64,000 bases of DNA from CAKZQX01 sp034435975. GTDB taxonomy: Bacteria > Chloroflexota > Chloroflexia > Chloroflexales > Chloroflexaceae. The notes beneath the pieces are model-generated. The model searched no databases, was not told the origin of the DNA, and saw only the letters and a list, made by a program, of their open reading frames with translations. A program made the position numbers and the translations under genes. Shown piece by piece: positions 8,801-15,095 of the stretch (the first letter of the stretch is position 1; each line of letters opens with the position of its first letter). The stretch covers positions 1 through 64,000 of the forward strand of contig DAOTWD010000145.1 in NCBI GenBank assembly GCA_034435975.1, in the 5' to 3' direction.

Positions 8801-11463
8801 AGCGGGGCCAGCGGGGCCACCAGGCGGTTCAGATGGAACAGGTCGCCCCATGTGCCCGCCGCCCGGTACGCCGGCCACTGGCTCTCGGTCAACCGCAGCG
8901 CCGTGGCGGTCTGGTCGGCAATGCGCACCGGCAGCTTATACACCTCGCCCCAGTTCAGCTCCGCGGTGATCAGCTCCTCGGCGCGGGCGCGGGAATAGCG
9001 CGCCGGGTTCTTGCGAAAGATCAGCACCCGTGGGTGATCATAGACGGTGAAGGCTTCTTCGGCGTGCTGGTCGGGGATCGGGATACCAAAGAGGCGCGGG
9101 TAGGAGGTGATGTCGGCGACCAGGTCAAAGCCCAGGTCGCCCGAAAACAGCGCAGCGTAGTAGCGCAGCGTCCCAGGATAGCGCATCGGCAGTCGCACGG
9201 TGGAGCCATACACCCGGTTGCTGGTCAGCGTGATATAGTCCGCCTGGTCGAGCTGGTCGAGCAGCCCCGGCTGGAACTCGTTGGTGGCGTTGTATGCGCC
9301 GAAATACTTCGAGGGATCTTCCTCACCATAGGTCGCCATCGTCAGGCCGCGATAGGTCGTGCGCCAGGGGTCGCCGCCATCGACGGCGAGCGGCAGCGCA
9401 TCGTCCCAGGACTCGGCGGTGATGACTGAGCCGGGGGGGGCGCGATCCAGCAGCCAGCGCGCGGCGATGACTCGTGAGTGGGGCCGGGTGTAGATGCGGG
9501 TAAAGGCATAGGCCCAGGCCAGGGTGCTGAGAACGACCAGGATCGGCAGCCAGCGGAGGAGTGCGGCGACGAGGCGACGCGGCGCGGATGGGGGTGGCGT
9601 GGTCGCATCGTCGCCTCGTCGCGTCCTCGCGCCTTCGCGCTGCCCCCAGTCCCACAACCGGATCAGCAGCCATGCACCGAAGATGATCAGCGCCCCGTAG
9701 ATCGGCAGCATGTAGCGCATGGTCGAGGCAAACTGCTGCCCCTGCCAGCCGAAGTAGAACGCAATCCAGACCCACAGCGTCAATGAAGCGGGGGAGCGGT
9801 GAACGTGAGGCGACGAGGCGACGAGAGGACGCGACGAGGCGACGGGACGCGACGAGGCGACGAGAGGGTTCTCCTTCCTATCTCCGCCTTGTCGCGTCCC
9901 GTCGCCTATCTTCGCCTCGTCGTGTCCTCGCGCCGTCGCCTCGTCGCGGCGTGCCTGCTCCCCCGCGTGAGCGCTCGAACGCGTGAGCGCGTGACCGCTC
10001 GAACGCGTGAGCGCGTGAACGATGGTCAGCAGCCCAAAGACGGCCCAGCCGGCCCACACCGTCAGACCCAGCGCTGGCCCCATCCCCCACTGCACCATGT
10101 TCTGCCAGGGGAAGAGATAGGCCGGGCGGCGCACCCACTGCTGCGAGGGATAGAAGTCAATCTCGCCGGTGACGAACCGGTGCACCTCCTGCATATTCGC
10201 CAGGAACCGGGGATCAGGCCGCACATCGAGCACGCCCCAGCCGCGCAGAAACGGGGGTGCGGGCGGCGTTCCCGCAGGGCTGGCAAGCGGCGGCGAGTCG
10301 GGCCACGAGCCGATAAAGGCATCGGGCTGCAGGACACGAAAGGTGCAGAGCGTGAGGATGCCGGCCAGACACAGGAGCGGCAGGTCGCGGGACACGAAGC
10401 GGGTGCGCACCGATCCCGCCCCCCCCCCGGCCCCCCCGCCAGCGGAGGAGTGCGGCGACGCGGCGACGAGGCGCGGATGGGTATGGCGTGGTCGCATCGT
10501 CGCCTCGTCGCGTCCGCACGCCTCGCCGGGGCGTGCGCCGGCGCGCACCGACGACGCCCATGCCCGGGCCGCGAGGACGGCAGCGACGATGGCGATGAGG
10601 CCGAGGGTCGCCAGGGTGATGCGGTTCGCCATGCCCGCGCCAATGCTGATACCGAGCGCGGCATAGCTGCCCATGCCGCCGCCCTGCGCCACGCGCACCG
10701 CCCAGTAGAGCGCCAGCAGCGCAAAGAAGGTTGAGAAGATCGGATCGACGAAAAAGTGCGACTGCTGGATCGACATCACCGCCAGCGCCGCCAGCAGCGC
10801 CGCCAGCAGGCCGACCCGCCGCCCAAACAGGCGCCGCCCGATGAGAAACACGAGGACGATGGACCCCAGATCGAACAGCACCGCCAGTGAGCGCCCCACC
10901 TTGACGATCTCGTGATAGGTGGTGAGATTACGGCCCTCCGGGTTGAGCAGGGGGTGCAGCAGCGTGAGCTTGGGCACGCGCAGTTCCGGGTTGGGAATGG
11001 TGGGGCGGACGCCGGTCTGGGGGTTCATGGGCACCGTATGGTCGGCCACGAGTTCGGGCAGCGCGGCGGTGGGGGTGAGGGTGACGGCCACCACCCGGGT
11101 CAGCGCAATCGGAAACGACCCGTAGACAAAGAACGTCTTGCCCACGTTGCGCGGATTGGCGGGGGAGCGGGCCGAGTCGAAATACTCTGGCAGGCTCGTC
11201 GGCACCCGCACCAGCGAGGCCACATCGGTAAAGAAGCGCTCATCCGGATGCTGCCCCGTGCCGGCGTCCCAGGTCGTCAGCCCCAGGGTGCGGAACGACG
11301 CGCCCAGCAGCACAATGACCAGCAGGGCCACCGCGGTGGCCCATCGCGTGCGCCACCAGGCATGGCTGCGGGCGGATTGGTCGTGCCGGGGGGCGGCGGT
11401 GCCTACAACCTGGGGCACCGTTATGGAGTCGGGTGCGGGAGAAGAGGAATGTTGTACATCCAC
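2860..11463 (-). CDS. Giant GT39-like / DUF2298 / DUF2298 / TPR fusion protein
   Basis: 2867 aa, starting at GTG with AGGT nine bases upstream. Residues about 40-860 resemble an ArnT/PMT-type glycosyltransferase with the loop motif HPDERF at 72-77. Two DUF2298 modules follow, with hallmark NYYYFG near 1043 and NYYYYG near 1994. Each ends in a soluble segment containing DYIYVGGLERAMYD or its DYVYVGSVERALYP counterpart. The C-terminal part (about 2710-2855) carries TPR-like repeats. In related genomes these modules are generally separate proteins, so this is an unusually long fusion. The whole is predicted to sit in the cytoplasmic membrane and process lipid-linked sugars (inference). At least eight loops are encoded by repeat DNA. 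Alternatively the gene may be interrupted by an unnoticed sequencing frameshift, but hydrophobic periodicity and motifs run in one frame throughout. Confidence 0.85.
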   Translation of the reverse strand: MDVQHSSSPAPDSITVPQVVGTAAPRHDQSARSHAWWRTRWATAVALLVIVLLGASFRTLGLTTWDAGTGQHPDERFFTDVASLVRVPTSLPEYFDSARSPANPRNVGKTFFVYGSFPIALTRVVAVTLTPTAALPELVADHTVPMNPQTGVRPTIPNPELRVPKLTLLHPLLNPEGRNLTTYHEIVKVGRSLAVLFDLGSIVLVFLIGRRLFGRRVGLLAALLAALAVMSIQQSHFFVDPIFSTFFALLALYWAVRVAQGGGMGSYAALGISIGAGMANRITLATLGLIAIVAAVLAARAWASSVRAGARPGEACGRDEATMRPRHTHPRLVAASPHSSAGGGAGGGAGSVRTRFVSRDLPLLCLAGILTLCTFRVLQPDAFIGSWPDSPPLASPAGTPPAPPFLRGWGVLDVRPDPRFLANMQEVHRFVTGEIDFYPSQQWVRRPAYLFPWQNMVQWGMGPALGLTVWAGWAVFGLLTIVHALTRSSGHALTRSSAHAGEQARRDEATARGHDEAKIGDGTRQGGDRKENPLVASSRPVASSRPLVASSPHVHRSPASLTLWVWIAFYFGWQGQQFASTMRYMLPIYGALIIFGAWLLIRLWDWGQREGARTRRGDDATTPPPSAPRRLVAALLRWLPILVVLSTLAWAYAFTRIYTRPHSRVIAARWLLDRAPPGSVITAESWDDALPLAVDGGDPWRTTYRGLTMATYGEEDPSKYFGAYNATNEFQPGLLDQLDQADYITLTSNRVYGSTVRLPMRYPGTLRYYAALFSGDLGFDLVADITSYPRLFGIPIPDQHAEEAFTVYDHPRVLIFRKNPARYSRARAEELITAELNWGEVYKLPVRIADQTATALRLTESQWPAYRAAGTWGDLFHLNRLVAPLAPLVWLLTVQIIGLATFALLFHLVPWLPDRGLALARALGLLLVAYAAWLLGSLNVMAFTPQSVWLCALPLLAGGAAVAWRSRQALRAFWHERRAAILTAEALYLAVFLLFLAIRWLNPELWHPARGGEKPMDLAYLTAVLKSAAFPPYDPWFAGGALNYYYFGFVIVGTLTHLTTIAPAVAYNLAVPTLAALVAVGAWGVVYNLLAPRGHHQAPQRSSVPAESADAGDNVRRLRRLRSYSDQSVSSAEGTGNREQGTGNSEPPGQRTGHRSPVTGHLSDRFTASERRARVAALLAPLFVVIMGNLAQAIWFLDGYAAQQQGRPEWAFWDATRIVEGTINEFPFFTFLFADLHAHMIVMPFALAMLGLTVALTRIPRTVPLHRSRSFIGILLLLGLLAGTLRATNTWDYPTYVGLTVVTLGMLFWQRFQRSDDVTASLLGFLLSAATVVLVGNLLFWPFLHHFVTESSGAELWREGMRATLLEQVWFAPRTSLWDLLRLYGHWLFVLISAGVLLAARRWQLDAGHGGVMVVGLLALVVSGVALGNAALLLLFPLLLGAAVLAWRTRRAPPRMLLPLLWAGTALALTTMVELVVVRGDIGRMNTVFKFGLHAWTLFALAAAVAVPWMWHVLSGLPPGERREERGARTRQPCDDATARGRDAATRRGWGWRGRRVASSPHVHRSHRPTASLLAWLWRGTALLLLLAGLVYPLTATPARIGDRYAEDGPRTLDGAAFLQHVAYSHNNQRFPLSEDAEGIAWLHQNVTGTPIILEAHLPAYQWGARIATYTGLPTLLGWEWHQIQQRNAVQAVGVINHRKDVVARIYGGADANEAWRLIQQYGIDYIYVGGLERAMYDAASLATFETLVQRNLLERVFTSGETTIYRVLQPGTPTMLTFDRPIVPPQLNTPPPLMLDQPVSELPPVAGYAWNSWANGSSWRATLVWLGAWYGLLLLGLPLAGLVFGGGRDAGVAWARLIGLLLLGYAVWLPTSAGVWHYDGWGIAGGVGLVLAFNVGVLLWLGRKTEARRRGWARRRRIVASSHRRGVLGGAIALSEAVFLAGFALFVVIRAFNPDLWHPVWGGEKPMEFGFLNAILRSPVMPPLDPFFSGGYINYYYYGLYLVSLPIKLTGIHPAIAFNLIIATLFGLTLSGSYALVTRLTGRRRDGLVGAAFVALLGNLASVIPIGWARGMGPVLAALRRDGLAGLTQLGDWYVGPSRVINPPNTINEFPFWGFLFADLHPHLIALPITVLLMALAFELLLLTERSRDDATTRRGDDATTRRGDAATTRLRAAALLTALTLGTLAVTNSWDFPTSSLLVGMVLLGVAWRSTQRGIPWQRLVRAVGLTLGLTLGGMALYLPFFDSFSAPIAGIGIVRDGTAAHQYLVIYGLFLAVLLPVFFGASWRVLTRRRCDGARTRRGDAARMGVAWSPRRRVAARFTGHRFTASPPRVLLPLLIGGMIIVTVWQPVPGLRLWLAVLGLIGGGLLLQRQLHPATWFTLALATLGWAVSLGIEVLYIGDHLAGGPAYRMNTVFKFGWQIWTLLALAAAASLPRFLRGLRRFGGETAQTVGLALLGGLVLLAAVFPLVGTPVRIANRFAVDIGPTLDGLAFLEQARFGYDCQAFGGCEPGVSRVEIDLQPDAGAIAWLNAQITGTPVIVQSDRWFYRGYGIRVAANTGFPTVVSGLHVDEQRDPEITRIRLDDVDTLFRTTDRERTLRLLARYGVDYVYVGSVERALYPAAGLATFDALRGTYLDVVYDQPGVRIYQVRDLPDHDAHPEPFTFVAEEPPRSNEVAEEPPPGAEVPPPLPVDSGADGPPAANLQALEEQVAANPTRATLVFRLAEQYRAQNRLDAAARVLAVAAAANPTDTGLYHLWGDILNQAGRQAEAEQAYLRAAQANPTAGNWNKLGVALLEWGDLEKAELALTQAQAIDPTASEPYYRLGQLYERQGRDEQARAALAQYLRLDPNGIYQREVRTLVQRLAP
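4470..4612. repeat. In-frame palindromic repeat insert, copy A of a 73-bp unit
   Basis: Contains a 73-bp block (4519-4591) identical to 6791-6863. The centre CCACCCCCATCCGCG is flanked by octamer-like GACGCGGC and GCGTCGCC units in opposite orientation. Here the block is translated in the frame giving RRCDGARTRRGDAARMGVAW. Confidence 0.85.
4935..5030. repeat. In-frame octamer repeat insert
   Basis: Alternating CGTCGCCG, CGTCGTGT and CGTCGCAT units. It encodes the repetitive loop RDDATTRRGDDATTRRG in the second DUF2298 module of the giant protein. Confidence 0.8.
5688..5752. repeat. In-frame palindromic repeat insert
   Basis: GACGATGC and GACGACGC units, a CGCCCATCCTCGCC centre, then complementary CTCCGCGCCTCGG. 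Lies in a loop of the second DUF2298 module. Confidence 0.75.
6755..6915. repeat. In-frame palindromic repeat insert, copy B of the 73-bp unit
   Basis: 6791-6863 is identical to 4519-4591 but is translated in a different frame (CDDATARGRDAATRRGWGW). It is followed by TCTCTCCTCTCTCCTCTC, a pyrimidine run of a type also seen in intergenic hairpins. Lies in a loop of the first DUF2298 module. Confidence 0.85.
7965..8180. repeat. Mixed short tandem repeats inside a coding loop
   Basis: Consecutive micro-arrays: the 8-mer GTGACCGG about four times, the 7-mer TGTTCCC four times, GCGTAATCT twice and AACGCTGG twice. All are translated in frame as one hydrophilic loop of the first DUF2298 module. Both the 7-mer and the 8-mer period would shift frame with each single-unit change, so length must be under selection. 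Confidence 0.85.
9560..9645. repeat. In-frame palindromic repeat insert, inverted
   Basis: Carries the GCGGATGGGGGTGGCG centre, the reverse complement of the 73-bp unit's centre, flanked by GACGCGGC and TCGTCGCC octamers. It encodes GARTRRGDDATTPPPSAPRR in the N-terminal glycosyltransferase module. Confidence 0.8.
9790..10022. repeat. Long octamer and 16-mer repeat insert in coding sequence
   Basis: About 230 bp of GACGAGGC-type units, their complements, and then repeats of GCTCGAACGCGTGAGCGC. Translated as a roughly 75-residue low-complexity loop between two membrane helices of the N-terminal module. Confidence 0.8.
10430..10525. repeat. In-frame palindromic repeat insert
   Basis: A C-run followed by GGCGACGAGGCGCGGATGGG and TCGTCGCCTCGTCGCG. 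It shares the GGATGGG centre and octamer flanks of the other copies. Encodes part of a loop in the N-terminal module. Confidence 0.75.
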
Positions 11464-11915
11464 ACTATTCTACCTGTGCTACTACCACATGCAGGGAACA
11501 AGGGATTGCAGAAGCGCAACGCCAACCGGTCTCGGTATCTGGCACCTCATGCAGGTGATAGTAGTCGTATAAAAAAGAATACCGCAAACTGCCACATACG
11601 CGGTTGTCTGATGATGAGCCGCAGATAACCGTAGCAACTTTCACCGTCGGACATTATACCAGCCAGGGAAGGGCCGTGACAAGAGCAATTTTTGTTACTT
11701 TGACAAGTTTTAGCTTGACAAAGCCAGAATCAATGTGCTATAATCACATTATAAGCCTGTGCAGTTCCTGCCAAAAGATTGTGCAATTGCAGCAATGTAC
11801 CAGTAGGGCAATGTGATACCAAAGGCATGCGTGTAAATCCGGAGTGCTGCCACCACTTACTGGATTTTGTTGAAGAACATAGCTTCTTCGACTTATGAAT
11901 GATTAAGAAATACCA
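11464..11915. other. Divergent intergenic region
   Basis: 452 bp between the GTG of the minus-strand giant gene and the plus-strand SufR-like gene. It is much less GC-rich than the sequence to its left. It holds a strong plus-strand promoter (11715-11744) and about 170 nt of leader. I see no convincing gene in it. A 70-codon open frame starting at 11604 reads straight through the promoter and is rejected. Confidence 0.6.
11715..11744 (+). promoter_or_regulatory. Sigma-70-type promoter with extended -10
   Basis: Perfect -35 TTGACA (11715-11720), 18-bp spacer, perfect -10 TATAAT (11739-11744) preceded by TG one base upstream (extended -10). A second TTGACAA lies 15 bp upstream (11700-11706), making a direct repeat over the -35 that could be an operator. 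It drives the SufR-like gene and perhaps sodA. Confidence 0.75.
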
Positions 11916-12581
11916 ATGACAACATCAGTTATGCCTATTGAACGTAAGGAGCAAGGAGCGACCCGCAACAATATCTTACATCTACTACGACGCCATGGTC
12001 AAATGACTGCCCTTGAATTAAGTCGTGAATTGAAAATTGGCGCTGTGGGCATTCGTCAGCATCTGGCATTACTTGAGCGTGATGGACTAGTCCAGGTCAC
12101 GGGAGTACGGCGTAGCATTGGTCGCCCCAGTCACTTGTATGAATTGACTTCTGAGGCCGAACAGCACTTTCCCAAACAATATGATACCTTTGCCCTCGAT
12201 CTCCTTAATTATATTGCGGATCGCGGGGGCGAAGAAGCGATTGAGCAGGTTTTTCATGCCCGACGCTGCTCGATTGCCCAGTCCTATGCTCCCCATTTTG
12301 CAGGTAAAACCAGAGCCCAGCAGGTTGCAAAGTTAGCCAGCATCCTGACCGATCAGGGCTACATGTGTGACTTTGAACAACTGGATGACGGTTCGTTTCT
12401 TCTTACTGAGCACAACTGTCCAATCGACTGTATAGCCCGTCGTCATGGACAAAGTTGTGAGCAGGAGTTGAAGTTGTACGAACAATTACTCGGTACTCCC
12501 CTCGAGCGGGACACAACGATTGCGTCCGGAGGGCCATATTGTCGCTATCGTATCCCTGCCGCACCTTCCGAGGGCTCCTGA
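11916..12581 (+). CDS. SufR-like Fe-S-binding transcriptional regulator
   Basis: 221 aa. An N-terminal winged helix (about residues 15-75, helix-turn-helix AVGIRQHLALLERDGLV) is followed by a C-terminal domain with conserved cysteines C168, C172, C181 and C209 in a CPIDC...C...YCRYRI pattern. This matches the SufR/DeoR-like family, in which cysteines hold an Fe-S cluster that sets DNA affinity. In cyanobacteria SufR represses the suf Fe-S assembly operon. No suf genes are visible here; the next gene is superoxide dismutase, so the regulator may control the oxidative-stress response or itself. The first ATG is used. The Shine-Dalgarno sequence is weak, and a second in-frame ATG lies 15 bp downstream. 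Confidence 0.8.
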   Translation: MTTSVMPIERKEQGATRNNILHLLRRHGQMTALELSRELKIGAVGIRQHLALLERDGLVQVTGVRRSIGRPSHLYELTSEAEQHFPKQYDTFALDLLNYIADRGGEEAIEQVFHARRCSIAQSYAPHFAGKTRAQQVAKLASILTDQGYMCDFEQLDDGSFLLTEHNCPIDCIARRHGQSCEQELKLYEQLLGTPLERDTTIASGGPYCRYRIPAAPSEGS

Positions 12582-12769
12582 GGTTGATACTGTAGAGCGG
12601 CAGGTAGTCATTGCGCCACCTAACCATACATGATACCTCATTCTGCATAACTTTTACACTGGCATATTACGTGCCAGATTGTGGAACATAGTCGAAAGGC
12701 AGGGTTACCCTACAACCTGGCCTTATGTTGTATGATTCGAGGAAGTTGAAGCATAGGAGGAAAGTACAG

Positions 12770-13375
<606 letters not shown>

Positions 13376-13399
13376 GCAAGACGCTTTCCTGCAAAGAAT

Positions 13400-13440
13400 G
13401 CGCTGCTGGTGCCGACGCCGAGTATCGGCACCAGCAGCGC
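13400..13440 (+). terminator. Strong hairpin after sodA
   Basis: Perfect 16-bp inverted repeat (13400-13415 and 13425-13440, GCGCTGCTGGTGCCGA and complement) with a 9-nt loop, 24 bp after the sod stop. No U-tract follows, so it may stabilise the 3' end instead of terminating alone. Confidence 0.6.
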
Positions 13441-13578
13441 AACGAGGCGCATCTATTCGTGGCAGTCATCCTGCCGTCTATGGCTTTCCGTGACCCAGGA
13501 GTCCTGGCCAGGCCGGGACTTCAGTTGTTTGCGTCAATGCTCCAGTACGATAGCGCGTCGATCGCGCATCGTACCTTG

Positions 13579-13776
13579 CTACAGACCGGCAAAGACATGT
13601 CGGGCAGGAGTATGCAGCGGTACCGACACAAACGCCAGCACGATGAGCAGAAATAACACAACTCGTACCCAGACCGGAAGCTTCGTACCCTGATCCTCCA
13701 GAAGCTCACAGATATATATGACTGCGATCAGCGCCAGTATTCCTACCAGTAGCAGGCCCAAAATAGCTGTACCCAT
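13579..13776 (-). CDS. Small two-helix membrane protein
   Basis: 65 aa with two hydrophobic helices (about residues 3-24 and 36-53) joined by a short polar turn, ELLEDQGTKLPVW. The ATG is preceded by AAAGGAG at good spacing, which is the main reason to accept so short a frame. Family not recognised. It is followed upstream on the same strand by two more small two-helix proteins with the same layout, so the three form a cluster. Function unknown; membrane stress or cell-envelope roles would be speculation. Confidence 0.6.
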   Translation of the reverse strand: MGTAILGLLLVGILALIAVIYICELLEDQGTKLPVWVRVVLFLLIVLAFVSVPLHTPARHVFAGL

Positions 13777-13850
13777 ATCTGTCTCCTTTCAAAGGCATTC
13801 ACTGCTCCTCTCGTATGCGAAATCCGTGCCGACTCTATGAATGTGTCAGA

Positions 13851-14051
13851 TCAAATCCAGGTAAGCACAGCCACCAGCACGGCACTCAGGAATACAAGGA
13901 GGAAAAAGATCAACACACCCGAGCCATACTGTCCGCTGTCACGGATCTCGCTCGGCACGTAGATAATGTCGCTCTCGGAACCGCTGTGACACACCCCGCC
14001 TGCTGTGAGCAATACTATACCAATGAGAAACAACACAAAAGGAATAGTCAT
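13851..14051 (-). CDS. Small two-helix membrane protein, paralogue 1
   Basis: 66 aa, starting at an ATG with AAGGAGG upstream; the open frame runs longer, but without a ribosome site. Helices at about 3-20 and 47-64 flank a polar loop with IIYVPSEIRDSGQYGSG. It has the same length and plan as the protein at 14510-14710, with matching LLIG/LFLIG, IY(V/I)P, GSG and LS.(V/L)LVA positions, so the two are paralogues. Family not recognised. Confidence 0.6.
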   Translation of the reverse strand: MTIPFVLFLIGIVLLTAGGVCHSGSESDIIYVPSEIRDSGQYGSGVLIFFLLVFLSAVLVAVLTWI

Positions 14052-14509
14052 TGCCGCCTCCTTACAGTTCACACTGATGAATACACCGCATTCACAAAAG
14101 AATATTTTCAGTATGATCACAGCATAGCGGAATGTGTATCGTACTACAAGGATATGTACAAGATATTTCAGTGATTTTATCAGGAATTATCTCGATTTGT
14201 TTTGTCAAAATATGATTTCCCGGTTCTGAAGCCTAAGCCACGACAATTGGGACATGTTTTCATTGATTGCTTTATAGCTTTGTAACCAGATATGAAAGTC
14301 CTGAAAGAGGCGAAAGCCCAGAATCCGGCGCTTCACAACTGACCTAGGATTCCTATATGCACCATAAAATGGATACTCTGTAGAGTATTTGTGGACATAG
14401 AGAGCAATCCTATATACATGGTAGAAAACGGGAGTCCAGGCTTCACCCTGACAGAGTAATAACAATACCCTGGTAAAAGCCGCTCTCACTCAAGGGATAC
14501 AGAGCAGCT
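14052..14509. other. Intergenic region between small membrane protein genes
   Basis: AT-richer spacer. A minus-strand open frame (14205-14489) ends in KRRILGFRLFQDFHIWLQSYKAI, which weakly recalls the C-terminus of IS6/IS240-type transposases. It has no ribosome site and no catalytic region, so at most it is a transposase scrap. Nothing else seen. Confidence 0.4.
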
Positions 14510-14710
14510 TTATGCACCGTTCAACGCCGCGACCAGCAGAACGGAGAGCAGGATAAACAGGAGGTACCAGATCAAACCTGACCCTGTATCGTGAGGGATG
14601 CGAACCTTGACCGGTATGTAGATGAGACGGTGATTGGAGTCAGATTTGCGGAAATGACCGGTAATAAGCAACAACACCCCGATGAGTAATAAAAAGATGG
14701 AAATAGCCAT
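14510..14710 (-). CDS. Small two-helix membrane protein, paralogue 2
   Basis: 66 aa, ATG preceded by AGGGAGGA. Helices at about 3-20 and 46-63 enclose a basic polar loop with LIYIPVKVRIPHDTGSG. Paralogous to the 66-aa protein at 13851-14051, with identical length and aligned IY.P, GSG and LLVA motifs. No known family recognised. Each copy has its own ribosome site and is separated by several hundred bases, so they are likely separate transcripts. Confidence 0.6.
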   Translation of the reverse strand: MAISIFLLLIGVLLLITGHFRKSDSNHRLIYIPVKVRIPHDTGSGLIWYLLFILLSVLLVAALNGA

Positions 14711-15095
14711 AGAATCCTCCCTGTGGATCATGCCGTTTACGGCACCTTGTCCCTTTTAGTACCAGTACGTTCCTGCTCCCGCATATGCCTGAACAGAGTT
14801 CAAGCCACCTCTGGGATACCTCTATGCTACTATGGTACGTACTGTGTTTACAAGGATAGAGACAGGATATTTTGTTTACGTTGTGTGGATATATATAGAA
14901 TTAAAGTATAAAGTAGTAAAGAAAAGAAATGGAATGGAATATAGTACTCCAACGAGACTCCATCTCGGCCGGGACACGGGGCCTGGCGAGAAGAGAGGGA
15001 AGAGAAGATAGGAGTGAGAACCCTCACTCACCGCTCGGAAAGGCGAAGCCGTGCCGTGCCTCCCTACCCAAGAAGTCTCGTTGTCATACGAGCAA
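14711..15095. other. Intergenic region with MITE-like element
   Basis: AT-rich DNA followed by a 134-bp inverted-repeat element (14950-15083), just beyond the stop of the radical SAM gene. No supported gene. A 121-codon minus-strand frame across the element is an artefact of the repeat. Confidence 0.5.
14950..15083. mobile_element. MITE-like element, copy 1
   Basis: Bounded by a perfect 10-bp terminal inverted repeat, CAACGAGACT (14950-14959) and AGTCTCGTTG (15074-15083). It shares CTCCATCTCGGCCGGG at the left, and GCCGTGCCGTG plus CCCTACCCA at the right, with the element at 53923-54038 and a fragment at 39139-39200. Its centre is a purine-rich to pyrimidine-rich hairpin. It encodes no protein. 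Confidence 0.7.

Noticed and set aside
14205..14489. Possible IS6-type transposase C-terminal remnant
   Set aside because: Only a weak KRR...LGF..F resemblance over about 25 residues, no ribosome site and no catalytic region.
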